From Clostridium thailandense (GTDB lineage Bacteria; Bacillota; Clostridia; Clostridiales; Clostridiaceae), in the NCBI RefSeq assembly GCF_019207025.1, contig NZ_JAEEGC010000089.1, positions 1-51,955 of the forward strand: a DNA stretch of 51,955 nucleotides, read 5' to 3'. Made by a program: the position numbers and the translations under genes. Shown piece after piece: positions 44,412-51,955 of this stretch. Positions within the stretch are counted from its first letter, which is position 1. Each line of letters starts with the position of its first letter. The notes beneath the pieces are model-generated. The model worked only from the letters and a program-made list of their open reading frames with translations. It was not told the DNA's origin and made no database searches.

Positions 44412-47400
44412 TTATTCAAATGCCTGGCTCAATCTTAATAAAAGTTCAAGATCATTTTTAAGATAACTTGACGGATTTAGATTTAAATTGTAATCCACAT
44501 TTTCTCCATGTTCTGGACATCTAGGTATTGTAAGTACTTGGCCTAAGGAACCTAAGGTTAAGTTTTTCTCATGTATTGTATGAAATTCATCCTCTAATAC
44601 TTCTAATATACGAATAGAGTTTTCTATACATGCCTTCGATAAATTATATATCGAAGTTTTTGAAGCTTTTCTAATAAAAGCAGGGTAAGTGTATGGCAAA
44701 ATTAAATTTATAGATGGTAAAAGGTTTCTTTCAGGATAAAAGCCTCTCCATAAAGCATCTCCTCCTATAAAAGGATATAATGCATTTTCGTTGAACCATA
44801 TCTTAAGTCTAGGGATAAAATATACGCTATCAATCTGTCTGTTTTGAATATCCATTAAATCTTTTCCTCTTCCAGATAAAACCCCGACAATAATTTTTTG
44901 AACCTTTACATCTTCGTTTTTGAATATGGGATCTAGAGCTTTCATTCTATATCCTTTGTGAAGTAAATCATCGACAAGTATAACAGGGCGATTAAAGGAT
45001 TTTATCATTTTTACTTGAGTTTTTAAATCAAGATAATGAGGAAATTCTCCAATTACAAACTTTCGCATATCGGGATAAAAAAGTTTTTCAGTATGAAGAG
45101 ATTTAGTTACTGTATTTGGTATTACATATCTTCTGAGGATATCTCCATAGGGCACACACATTGCTGGACCATTCTTTTTAGGAACAACTGTTTCAGTGGG
45201 AACATCATTTTCCTTGCATATCTTTCTTATCACATTTTGATATACAAAATTAACATCAAAGGAAATAAGCAATTCTCCAGGATATAATTCGGTAATAGCT
45301 TCCCTTAATTTTTTTCTAGAAGCAGCAAGCACAGATTTTATTCTTGGATTACTTCTAAAAGGTTCCTTAATTATATTCTGTACATCAAGATTTAGGATAC
45401 AAGGAGAACTCATATTAACAGCGTATACAGGACAATACTCATCACAAAATGGTATTTTAACAAATCCGTTTTCTTTAAGTAAATTATATACATTTTTCGA
45501 ACAAAATTCGATATCAAATGTATTTTTAAATATAGCATATTCATAATCCTTTGAAATACATAAAGTTAATGTTTCTGTAAGAAGAATTTGTTCTAGATCA
45601 GTGTTTTTGTCACAATTCTTTATATATAATCCATCAATCATTATAATTCTACCTACACTATTCTCACGGATGTACTGAGATACTTCTGAGTTTCTAAATT
45701 CATAATATAATGTAGCGGAACGAATCCAATGAAAAACAGAAAATCCCAAGATTTCATTCGTAATAGTGTTTTTAAGTAACATTATTCTAGCTGAAGGTTT
45801 TGAAGATATACTTACAAGTTTATCTTTAAAATTTTCATTTGCATCTGGTACACATTTACTTAAAGTCTCTAAAACATTTGTTGAGAAAAAATCTATAACT
45901 TCTGTATCAAGCCAAGGTGATTTTATTATAGATTTATCCTGAGATTCTCTCTGATAAAATCCATTATCATAAATATATTGCTGTGATAACGGATCTACTA
46001 AACTTGAAATATCTCTATTTTCGTCAATATAGCTTCGTATCTGTGTAGAGCTTAACTCAGAATATTTAGATGAAAGAGTAAGTACGATGATATCTTTTTC
46101 TATATTCTTTACTGCAGTATTAAATTTTTTACTTTTACCTCTCTCAAAAATTATATGGGAGAAGGTATGGATAGAATTTTCGCTTCTTGGCAACTTATAA
46201 CTTGAGGCATTTAGGAGAACATCGCTTCCTATAGCTATATATACCTCAGACTCTTTAAAATTTTCTCTTAAAACCTTTAAATTTTCTGGGTTTGCTATAT
46301 TTGTAGGAAGAATATCTGGATAAATAAATATATCAAGTTCATCTGAAATAGACATATTAACTAAATTTCTTCTTAAAAGACTTGGAAGAGTCTTTTTAGA
46401 CCAGGAAAATTCATCTATTGCTAAATAAACCTCAAAACCTAAATCTCTTATATGCTTTGCTATTTCCTTGTGACTGAGAGAAAAAGGATCAAAGGTTCCA
46501 GGAAAAAATGCTATTTTTTTAGGCAATGGTATAACTAGTTCACCATGAAAAAAATTAAAATCTGATATAAATCTATATATATGATTTAAGCTAGCAGACC
46601 TTGTTAAAAATAAAAGATCTGAATTCTTTTTGCTAGTTATTAAAGTAAGAACCTTTTTGGCTATCAATTTAAATATAAAAGCTTTTTTTCTCAAATCAAG
46701 ATAAGAGGCGCCAAAAATATCCTTTCCTATAACACTAAAGGCTGCTTGTTTAACTTGAAAATTGTAGTTTCCAAGTCCATTTAAGAGGATACCAAGCATT
46801 CTGTTTAATCTTTTATTGTAAGAAACTTCACTTTCTTCAAATCTGTGCTGATATAAATCATAATAGGATATAGTTATAGCTATAGTTTTTAATATTAGTG
46901 ATTTTAAGTTAATATTAGAGCTTTTAATTTTCACAATACAGTCACTTATAGTTTCATCTAATTCTTTTGGCTGAAGCCATAAGATTGCCTGACCTGCGTA
47001 CCTTGGAATATACTCAGTAAACTTGTTTCCTTCTATCTCTAGAGCTCTTATTAATTCAACTGCAACTTCATTTCTTTCTGCCAGTGTTAACTGCGACATT
47101 ATTTTTAAAATTGCATTTCCCGCACGGTTTCTTACGCTTTCCACTGCACTTACCTTTAACAAATTGCAAAAATGTATAGCTGTATGAAGACCGGAAGATT
47201 GAGGATTGTTTAATACATAATCTAAAAGTAATTCTACTTGATTTCGTTTTCTAATCCAATCAGTTGCAGTTTTTAAATTGCTTAAAAATATTTCAGTAAC
47301 GTTTTTTTGAGTTAATTTACAGTGATGTTTAAATATTTCTATATTGTTCTTTATATTTAATGACATATTTATTTTATAAAGTAATAAATTTTCAGCAGGA

Positions 47401-49274
47401 ATTTTACTTTTAGTGGTTATATCAGAAAAATAATATCTAAGTTTTTGAATAATTGGATTTTCTGTTGGCAGTTCTTGAATAAAATGGAGCATGGTTTCCA
47501 AAGCTTCAAGCCTGGTAGTAATGCTTCTCTTTTTCAATTTAGAGAATACATAGGAATATATTACATCCAAATCATCATCATAAGCATCTAGTGGTATGTA
47601 CTTTGCAGTTTCTAGCAAAAATAATTCACAATCACTTCCTTTGTAGCTTTCATCTTTATAAAAACTAAATATTATATCCTTATAATATTTAAAATAAGAA
47701 CGTTTTCTACAGTTTGTAAATAGAGAATTAACCATTATGCTTATACTATAACCAATATTAAACCTATGAGAAGATATAACTTTATGTCCAGGGTATAGCA
47801 TTAATTCAAAGTATTCTTGTAACAAATCAAGGCTGCATAGAGAGCAAGTATCTACAGTTACATTTTCAGGTAGTTCTTTTCTGTATTCTTCATCATAAAT
47901 TGCAATTAGATTTCCTATTATCTCAGAGCAGTGTCTCCTTATGTCATCTTCAGGATGTATTAGATTTTCATATAGAAATTTTATAGTCTGAAGTTTTTGC
48001 TTTTGAGTAAGGTATGTTGAATATTCCTGAAATATCCTTATATACTCTCTTAAATTTTTCCAATCCTTTTCGCTTCGAGCCATTTCAATTATAGCATCAA
48101 GTGAGTATTCATCACGGAGTTGATGCATCAAATTTATATTATCATTTATAGAAAGATACTTTAAGTTCTTTACTATATCTTCCCCTTGAAGTAGTGTATA
48201 ATGAGGTTTCCCTTTATTTATAAGCGTAAATTTTGATTTAGGTTCAACATCTATGCCTAAATTTATTAGGAAATCCTCAAAGTTTTTTAATTTGGCATAG
48301 ACTCTTTTATATCTCTTACTTTTTTCTCCGTTAACGTTCTCTAGCTTATTTAAAATTATATAAAAGGAGTCCTCAAGTGAATATACTTTCATTCTAGCCT
48401 TACCATTTATATATTCATCTTTTACTCTAAAGTCAGAATATATAAGAAGAAGAGACTCTAAAGATAGATTTTCAAGTTCAAGGTCCCAAGTAGAGTGATT
48501 AATAGCTATATTTCTTATATAGTTTATTCCATATCTTTTAAACCATTCATCTGTATAATAATAATGAAGTCTAGGAACACGCTTTAATTCAGCGCCTTTA
48601 CAGCCATATTTACCTATGTCATGTCCTCCAGCAGCACCAGAAACTCTTCCTAAATCGACGGGTATACCTATGGCTTTTGCTTGACGTGCTATTACTGTAG
48701 AAAGATAATGAACACCACATACATGTTCAAGGGTAGTGAAGCCCGTTAGTTCACCGTTTATTTTCATCATTTCGTAAGTGTAATTGCCTTTGAAAGCTTT
48801 AATAAATTTTTTATATTCTTCTGGATGTTCCAATTCGTTCTCTTCTTGAAGAGTTAAAAAATTCATAGGATATAAGCTTTCGAAACTTCCATCTGAAGAG
48901 ATTTTCTGAATATCACAAATTACCCGAAAGATTCTTAGAAACAGTTCACAAGGAAGTATCAATTCCTCTAAAAGATCTATAGATACAGTTTCTGGAAAAG
49001 CCTTATTTAAAGTATATTGATATATGTAATTGAGCCAGTCTTTAGGGACATTTTCCTTTGCTAATTTATTAAGAAAAGGAAAACATATATTTAAAGTTCC
49101 TTTAGCTGTGAAATTCATATTTTCTATTAAATCCTTTAAAGCTGAAGAAAAATCTTTATTTCTAACATATTCATCGATAATTTTCTTTTCAATATTATAT
49201 TTTTGAAGCCATTTAATGCTTGTAAGTTTCCTTATAATCCTGTTATATACCTCAATAAAAGATAAGTTATTCAT
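44412..49274 (-). CDS. Giant multidomain protein: HD, helical repeats, NMNAT-like nucleotidyltransferase, GNAT-like, phosphoribosyltransferase-like
   Basis: 1620 residues, no signal or membrane helix. Order: helical N-terminus (1-175); HD phosphohydrolase domain with EHVCGVH near 184, GGHDIGKYG near 219, NHSTWD near 258 and SDFRVK near 280; a long HEAT-like helical array (about 390-890); an NMNAT/cytidylyltransferase-type domain (about 918-1090) with FFPGTFDPFSLSH and the closing SSTQIR; a GNAT-like region (about 1125-1290); and a type-I phosphoribosyltransferase-like domain (about 1310-1540) with VILVDDLLHKGYR near 1433. The nucleotidyltransferase has Ser in place of the first His of HxGH. 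AAGGAGG precedes ATG. It heads an operon with a dehydrogenase-like, a flavin-reductase-like and a PHP gene. Function unknown; probably nucleotide-linked. Confidence 0.85.
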   Translation of the reverse strand: MNNLSFIEVYNRIIRKLTSIKWLQKYNIEKKIIDEYVRNKDFSSALKDLIENMNFTAKGTLNICFPFLNKLAKENVPKDWLNYIYQYTLNKAFPETVSIDLLEELILPCELFLRIFRVICDIQKISSDGSFESLYPMNFLTLQEENELEHPEEYKKFIKAFKGNYTYEMMKINGELTGFTTLEHVCGVHYLSTVIARQAKAIGIPVDLGRVSGAAGGHDIGKYGCKGAELKRVPRLHYYYTDEWFKRYGINYIRNIAINHSTWDLELENLSLESLLLIYSDFRVKDEYINGKARMKVYSLEDSFYIILNKLENVNGEKSKRYKRVYAKLKNFEDFLINLGIDVEPKSKFTLINKGKPHYTLLQGEDIVKNLKYLSINDNINLMHQLRDEYSLDAIIEMARSEKDWKNLREYIRIFQEYSTYLTQKQKLQTIKFLYENLIHPEDDIRRHCSEIIGNLIAIYDEEYRKELPENVTVDTCSLCSLDLLQEYFELMLYPGHKVISSHRFNIGYSISIMVNSLFTNCRKRSYFKYYKDIIFSFYKDESYKGSDCELFLLETAKYIPLDAYDDDLDVIYSYVFSKLKKRSITTRLEALETMLHFIQELPTENPIIQKLRYYFSDITTKSKIPAENLLLYKINMSLNIKNNIEIFKHHCKLTQKNVTEIFLSNLKTATDWIRKRNQVELLLDYVLNNPQSSGLHTAIHFCNLLKVSAVESVRNRAGNAILKIMSQLTLAERNEVAVELIRALEIEGNKFTEYIPRYAGQAILWLQPKELDETISDCIVKIKSSNINLKSLILKTIAITISYYDLYQHRFEESEVSYNKRLNRMLGILLNGLGNYNFQVKQAAFSVIGKDIFGASYLDLRKKAFIFKLIAKKVLTLITSKKNSDLLFLTRSASLNHIYRFISDFNFFHGELVIPLPKKIAFFPGTFDPFSLSHKEIAKHIRDLGFEVYLAIDEFSWSKKTLPSLLRRNLVNMSISDELDIFIYPDILPTNIANPENLKVLRENFKESEVYIAIGSDVLLNASSYKLPRSENSIHTFSHIIFERGKSKKFNTAVKNIEKDIIVLTLSSKYSELSSTQIRSYIDENRDISSLVDPLSQQYIYDNGFYQRESQDKSIIKSPWLDTEVIDFFSTNVLETLSKCVPDANENFKDKLVSISSKPSARIMLLKNTITNEILGFSVFHWIRSATLYYEFRNSEVSQYIRENSVGRIIMIDGLYIKNCDKNTDLEQILLTETLTLCISKDYEYAIFKNTFDIEFCSKNVYNLLKENGFVKIPFCDEYCPVYAVNMSSPCILNLDVQNIIKEPFRSNPRIKSVLAASRKKLREAITELYPGELLISFDVNFVYQNVIRKICKENDVPTETVVPKKNGPAMCVPYGDILRRYVIPNTVTKSLHTEKLFYPDMRKFVIGEFPHYLDLKTQVKMIKSFNRPVILVDDLLHKGYRMKALDPIFKNEDVKVQKIIVGVLSGRGKDLMDIQNRQIDSVYFIPRLKIWFNENALYPFIGGDALWRGFYPERNLLPSINLILPYTYPAFIRKASKTSIYNLSKACIENSIRILEVLEDEFHTIHEKNLTLGSLGQVLTIPRCPEHGENVDYNLNLNPSSYLKNDLELLLRLSQAFE

Positions 49275-49407
49275 GTTGACCTCCTTAATATATTGGTTAC
49301 AAAAATTATATACTTTTAATAGATGTTTTGAAAGGTGTTAGCGTAAAATTTTAAAAATAATAAGAATTTTGATAACTATTAATTCTTAAAGTATTAAAAA
49401 AGTATAT

Positions 49408-49441
49408 AAAAATAGCCCTGGATATTTCCAAGACTATTTTT
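49408..49441 (-). terminator. Terminator of the coat-protein pair
   Basis: AAAAATAG pairs with CTATTTTT, with a mostly paired inner stem. On the minus strand it follows the stop of the second coat gene by about 50 nt. Confidence 0.55.
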
Positions 49442-49493
49442 GTTAGTTCTAGTTAAAAATTAAACTTAGTCATATGATCTAACTATATGTTTA

Positions 49494-49871
49494 CTAAAAT
49501 AAGCTTTGAAGTTCATTTGTATCTTGTTTGAGCTGCTGTTCTGGATTAGTAAAAGCATTATACCATTGCTTGTTAACTGCTATATCTGATAAAGAATAGT
49601 GTTCGTTAAGTGAATTAGTCAACTGCAGTTTTAATAATTCTCTTAACTGAGGATTAGTTGTTTCTGTAATTACTGTAGCTAGACTCAAGATATCAGATTT
49701 CGATATTGTAAGTAATTCTAAGGCTATTTCTTTATCATAATTTTTGCGATTTTCGCTATTGTTATTATTGGGTTTATTGCTGTTGTTACTATTATTATCA
49801 CTATTGGTATTATTATCATTATTTTTATTATTCGTCATAATGTTTTTACATGCATTATCTATCCAAGACAT
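49494..49871 (-). CDS. CotF-type spore coat protein, second of a pair
   Basis: 125 residues. The first 45 are Asn-rich, low-complexity and probably disordered. Residues about 46-120 match the CotF family: KEIALELLTISKSDILSLAT, then LREL....LNEHYSLSDIAVNKQWYNAF, the helical-bundle repeat ending in W-Y. It probably forms part of the spore coat and is expected to be made in the mother cell. TAGGAGGAG precedes ATG. It starts 14 nt after the stop of the first coat gene, so the two are one transcript. Confidence 0.78.
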   Translation of the reverse strand: MSWIDNACKNIMTNNKNNDNNTNSDNNSNNSNKPNNNNSENRKNYDKEIALELLTISKSDILSLATVITETTNPQLRELLKLQLTNSLNEHYSLSDIAVNKQWYNAFTNPEQQLKQDTNELQSLF

Positions 49872-49885
49872 TGATTTATCTCCTC

Positions 49886-50251
49886 CTAACTAGAACTATT
49901 TTGACTAGAATTTCCTCCGCCTTCTTGAGGATTTTGGTTATTCTTGTTAACTTGGTTTTGATTATCTTGGCTTTGATTACTTTGATTTTGAGTGTTTTGA
50001 TTTTGATTACCTTGATTTTGAGCGTTTTGATTCTGGTTATTATAGGAATTATACTGAGTGCTTATAAAGTTTTGTATTTGTTCTATAGCTGTTTTTTTAG
50101 AATTCAAGCACTGCTGCATATAATTTTTTAATTCGTTATCATTAACCATCGATATATTTGCTTGGGTTCTTTTTAAGCTTACTATTTCACCACTTATTAA
50201 TTCATGCAGTTCCAACATTTCATGCGGAGCTAAATTAGTATTGTTCTGCAT
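49886..50251 (-). CDS. CotF-type spore coat protein with Asn/Gln repeat tail, first of a pair
   Basis: 121 residues. Residues 1-67 form the helical coat-F-like region (LAPHEMLELHELISGEIVSL, then NYMQQCLNSKKTAIEQIQNF). Residues 68-121 are an almost pure Asn/Gln/Ser tail built of N-Q-N-Q and N-Q-S-N-Q units ending in GGGNSSQNSSS. Such tails are common in spore surface proteins and may self-associate. AAGGGAGGTG precedes ATG. One Cys is present. Confidence 0.75.
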   Translation of the reverse strand: MQNNTNLAPHEMLELHELISGEIVSLKRTQANISMVNDNELKNYMQQCLNSKKTAIEQIQNFISTQYNSYNNQNQNAQNQGNQNQNTQNQSNQSQDNQNQVNKNNQNPQEGGGNSSQNSSS

Positions 50252-50421
50252 AAATTATCACCTCCCTTATTTATGTTATTTTTCTCTAAATACTTACTTA
50301 ATATCCATGGAAAAAAATCTATAATTTTTAACTTTTATTAATATATTGTTTTTAAAATATAAACAATATATTAATAAAAATATAGTAGAATTTAAATAAA
50401 GAAACTTGAAGAGGTGAAACT

Positions 50422-50949
50422 ATGAATAACAAATTAATTAAAGAAATAAAAGACTACATGATTTCTATTACAGTTGCATTAGTAATAGCTTTATTATTCC
50501 ATACTTACGTATTTGCTAGAGCTACTGTTCAAGGTCCATCTATGCAACCAACACTTCATAACAATGATATATTATTCTTAGAAAAAATAAGTACAGAAAC
50601 ATCAAATGTTAAACGAGGACAAATAGTTGTATTTGATTCCAAAGATGAAAATGGAGACTATTATATAAAGAGAGTAATAGGTATAGCTGGAGATACTGTG
50701 GAAATAAAAAATGGTCATGTCTACTTGAATGGATCCATGTTAAACGAAAGCTATTTAAGTTCTAATAACATAACTGAACCTTCAACAGATGAATCAAAAT
50801 ATATTGTTCCAGATGGATGTGTATTTGTATTAGGAGATAATAGAACTAATAGTAAGGATAGTAGAGTTTTAGGACCTATAAAAATAAAAGATTTGAAAGG
50901 ACACGCTGTAGTTAGAGTGTTTCCATTTAATAAGGCAACAGTGTTTTAA
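50422..50949 (+). CDS. lepB: Signal peptidase I
   Basis: Cleaves signal peptides from exported proteins on the outer membrane face. 175 residues: one N-terminal membrane helix (about 13-31), then box B with the catalytic Ser (VQGPSMQPTL, near residue 39), box D with the catalytic Lys (YIKRVIGIAGD, near 83), and box E (VLGDNRTNSKDSR). GAAGAGGTG precedes ATG. A short size and single helix are usual for Gram-positive type I enzymes. Confidence 0.95.
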   Translation: MNNKLIKEIKDYMISITVALVIALLFHTYVFARATVQGPSMQPTLHNNDILFLEKISTETSNVKRGQIVVFDSKDENGDYYIKRVIGIAGDTVEIKNGHVYLNGSMLNESYLSSNNITEPSTDESKYIVPDGCVFVLGDNRTNSKDSRVLGPIKIKDLKGHAVVRVFPFNKATVF

Positions 50950-51164
50950 AATTACATAAAGCCGTATTTTGAAATGGGCTGTCCTAAAACTAAGTTAGTT
51001 TTATTTAACGACATAAAAGTTCAAAATATAAATAAATAAGTCATAAGTTACAAAAAATAGAGTTTTTTCATTTAATTTAATAGATTAATAATTTGAAAAA
51101 AGCATAAACTTATAATACAACAATGGTAGTACAAAACAAAAAAATTTTAAGGAGGAATTGACTT

Positions 51165-51362
51165 ATGGCAAATAGAAGTAATAGAGCATTGGTACCTCAA
51201 GCTAAGGAAGGATTAAACAAATTTAAAATGGAATCAGCTAGGGAAGTTGGAGTAGATTTAAAGGAAGGTTATAATGGAGATCTAACTTCAAGAGAAGCTG
51301 GGTCAGTAGGCGGAAACATGGTTAAAAAAATGGTAGAAGCTTATGAACAAGGTTTAAAGTAG
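51165..51362 (+). CDS. Alpha/beta-type small acid-soluble spore protein (SASP)
   Basis: 65 residues. It contains the two conserved alpha/beta-SASP blocks: NKFKMESAREVGV (GPR protease cleavage region, normally E-I/V/F-A) and GYNGDLTSREAGSVGGNMVK. These proteins coat and protect DNA in the dormant spore and are degraded on germination; expression is normally forespore-specific under sigma-G. AAGGAGGAA precedes ATG. Monocistronic with its own terminator. Confidence 0.95.
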   Translation: MANRSNRALVPQAKEGLNKFKMESAREVGVDLKEGYNGDLTSREAGSVGGNMVKKMVEAYEQGLK

Positions 51363-51377
51363 AACATAGCTGATTTA

Positions 51378-51410
51378 AAAGCCAGGTGGATTATTCTACC
51401 TGGTTCTTTT
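51378..51410 (+). terminator. Intrinsic terminator after the SASP gene
   Basis: AGCCAGGT pairs with ACCTGGTT around a loop, followed by CTTTTTAT. Confidence 0.8.
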
Positions 51411-51638
51411 TATAATGAAACATATGGGAAGAAGTTATACCGTAATAATGTTTATTGTAATTTAAAGGAACAGTTAAACAAAATAAGAAATATAATAAAA
51501 TATATATTATGAATTGGAGATTATGGGAACTTTATCAATAGTAGAATAATAGCTTTTTTAACTTTTTTGGCATAATACTTGAAAAAAATTAATATTTTAT
51601 AACAAAACCATTTTAAAAAGTTTATGAGGTGAAGTGCA

Positions 51639-51893
51639 GTGAGTGTACAAATATATCAAAACCCAGATTTTAAAATTTATAAAGCTGGAGATGGTTATAT
51701 AGTTCACAACAAGCATAAGAATTTTAAAGATGGGCACACACATGTAAAAAACTACGATATCTGTATGATTATGATAAAATTAATAGAAAGAAAGGAGATG
51801 CCCAAAAGCAAAAATAGATATTTTATTCAAAGCCTCATAAGAATAAGTAATGATAAGAAGTATATAAGTAAAATACTAAAATGTGTTCAGTAA
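51639..51893 (+). CDS. Small conserved-looking protein of unknown function
   Basis: 84 residues, not recognised. GTG start after GAGGTGAAG, and a terminator directly after the stop, support a real gene. The N-terminal half is beta-like (FKIYKAGDGYIVHNKHKNF, then HTHVKNYDICMIMIKL), rich in His and Lys; the C-terminus is basic and helical. No signal or membrane helix. It lies next to sporulation genes, but this alone does not assign a role. Confidence 0.65.
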   Translation: MSVQIYQNPDFKIYKAGDGYIVHNKHKNFKDGHTHVKNYDICMIMIKLIERKEMPKSKNRYFIQSLIRISNDKKYISKILKCVQ

Positions 51894-51922
51894 TCTCAGG
51901 ATTTTTCCTGGGATTTTTATAT
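51892..51922 (+). terminator. Intrinsic terminator after the 84-residue gene
   Basis: AATCTCAGG pairs with CCTGGGATT, followed by TTTTAT. The stem begins at the stop codon. Confidence 0.75.
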
Positions 51923-51955
51923 TGTATACTTAAAATAAATATGTCAATAATCTTA

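Noticed and set aside
49900..50040. Short direct DNA repeats resembling a CRISPR or satellite
   Set aside because: They encode the N-Q-N-Q tail of the coat protein in frame, with no spacers of constant length.
49850..50131. Plus-strand 93-codon hydrophobic frame over the coat-protein genes
   Set aside because: Its repeats (ILVL, ALIT) are the complement of the Asn/Gln-rich coat protein tail; no ribosome-binding site.
51098..51130. Sigma-G promoter for the SASP gene (GCATAA, then AATGGTA)
   Set aside because: The boxes fit only loosely and the spacing is uncertain; plausible by biology but not supported well enough to annotate.
1..51955. Riboswitches, tRNA genes, insertion sequences and phage genes
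   Set aside because: I looked in the intergenic regions and found no conserved riboswitch core, cloverleaf, transposase or phage structural gene. A covariance-model search could still find weak RNA elements.

Overview
The window is AT-rich, with strong Shine-Dalgarno sites, many GTG/TTG starts, and sporulation genes (an alpha/beta-type small acid-soluble spore protein and two CotF-type coat proteins). It also has Agr/LytTR-type signalling, chemoreceptors and anaerobic iron-sulfur proteins. This fits a spore-forming, probably motile, anaerobic Clostridium (sensu stricto). I cannot name the species from sequence alone. No rRNA, tRNA, CRISPR array, insertion sequence or complete prophage was recognised.

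Layout. (1) 1-11.8 kb: a 7TMR-DISM diguanylate cyclase-type lipoprotein that seems to start at ATT; a DUF362 ferredoxin-like protein with two TetR-type operators in front of it, followed by tetR and aat; a FeoB-like transporter with a degenerate GTPase domain, flanked by two Cys-rich genes of 59 codons each; then a metallophosphoesterase, truA, an HD-GYP protein, a HIT protein and a HAD phosphatase. (2) 11.8-25 kb: a signal-transduction island bounded by two chemoreceptors. It holds a 140-bp inverted repeat, a broken CheA/CheW-type domain, three AgrA-like LytTR regulators each paired with a GHKL kinase but no agrB or agrD, two small unknown genes, a HATPase remnant, and a sensorless HisKA kinase. 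(3) 25-34 kb: an FAD/BFD oxidoreductase, a YhgE/Pip membrane protein, an orphan FliD-like protein, and an asparaginase - Lrp/AsnC - aspartate 4-decarboxylase set that would turn asparagine into alanine plus CO2. (4) 34-41 kb: two GT4 glycosyltransferases and an LPG-synthase-type membrane protein (probable glycolipid module), a secreted DUF1002 protein, a PAP2 phosphatase, and a DUF896 - hprK - 5-formyl-THF cyclo-ligase operon. (5) 41-49.3 kb, minus strand: a four-gene unit led by a 1620-residue protein joining HD, helical-repeat, nucleotidyltransferase, GNAT-like and phosphoribosyltransferase-like regions. It is followed by an LDH/MDH-like dehydrogenase, a two-part flavodoxin/FMN-reductase-like protein and a PHP phosphoesterase. 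(6) 49.4-52 kb: two coat proteins, lepB, a SASP gene and a small unknown gene.

The most promising candidate for an undescribed system is the minus-strand unit at 41.2-49.3 kb. Its domains suggest nucleotide or dinucleotide-cofactor metabolism, but nothing in the window identifies the substrate. The next most interesting points are the FeoB-like protein without a P-loop lysine, the Agr-like cluster with cytosolic kinases and no visible peptide genes, the duplicated TetR operators, and the ATT start. Several real small genes and gene remnants lie outside the obvious long reading frames and were read directly from the sequence.
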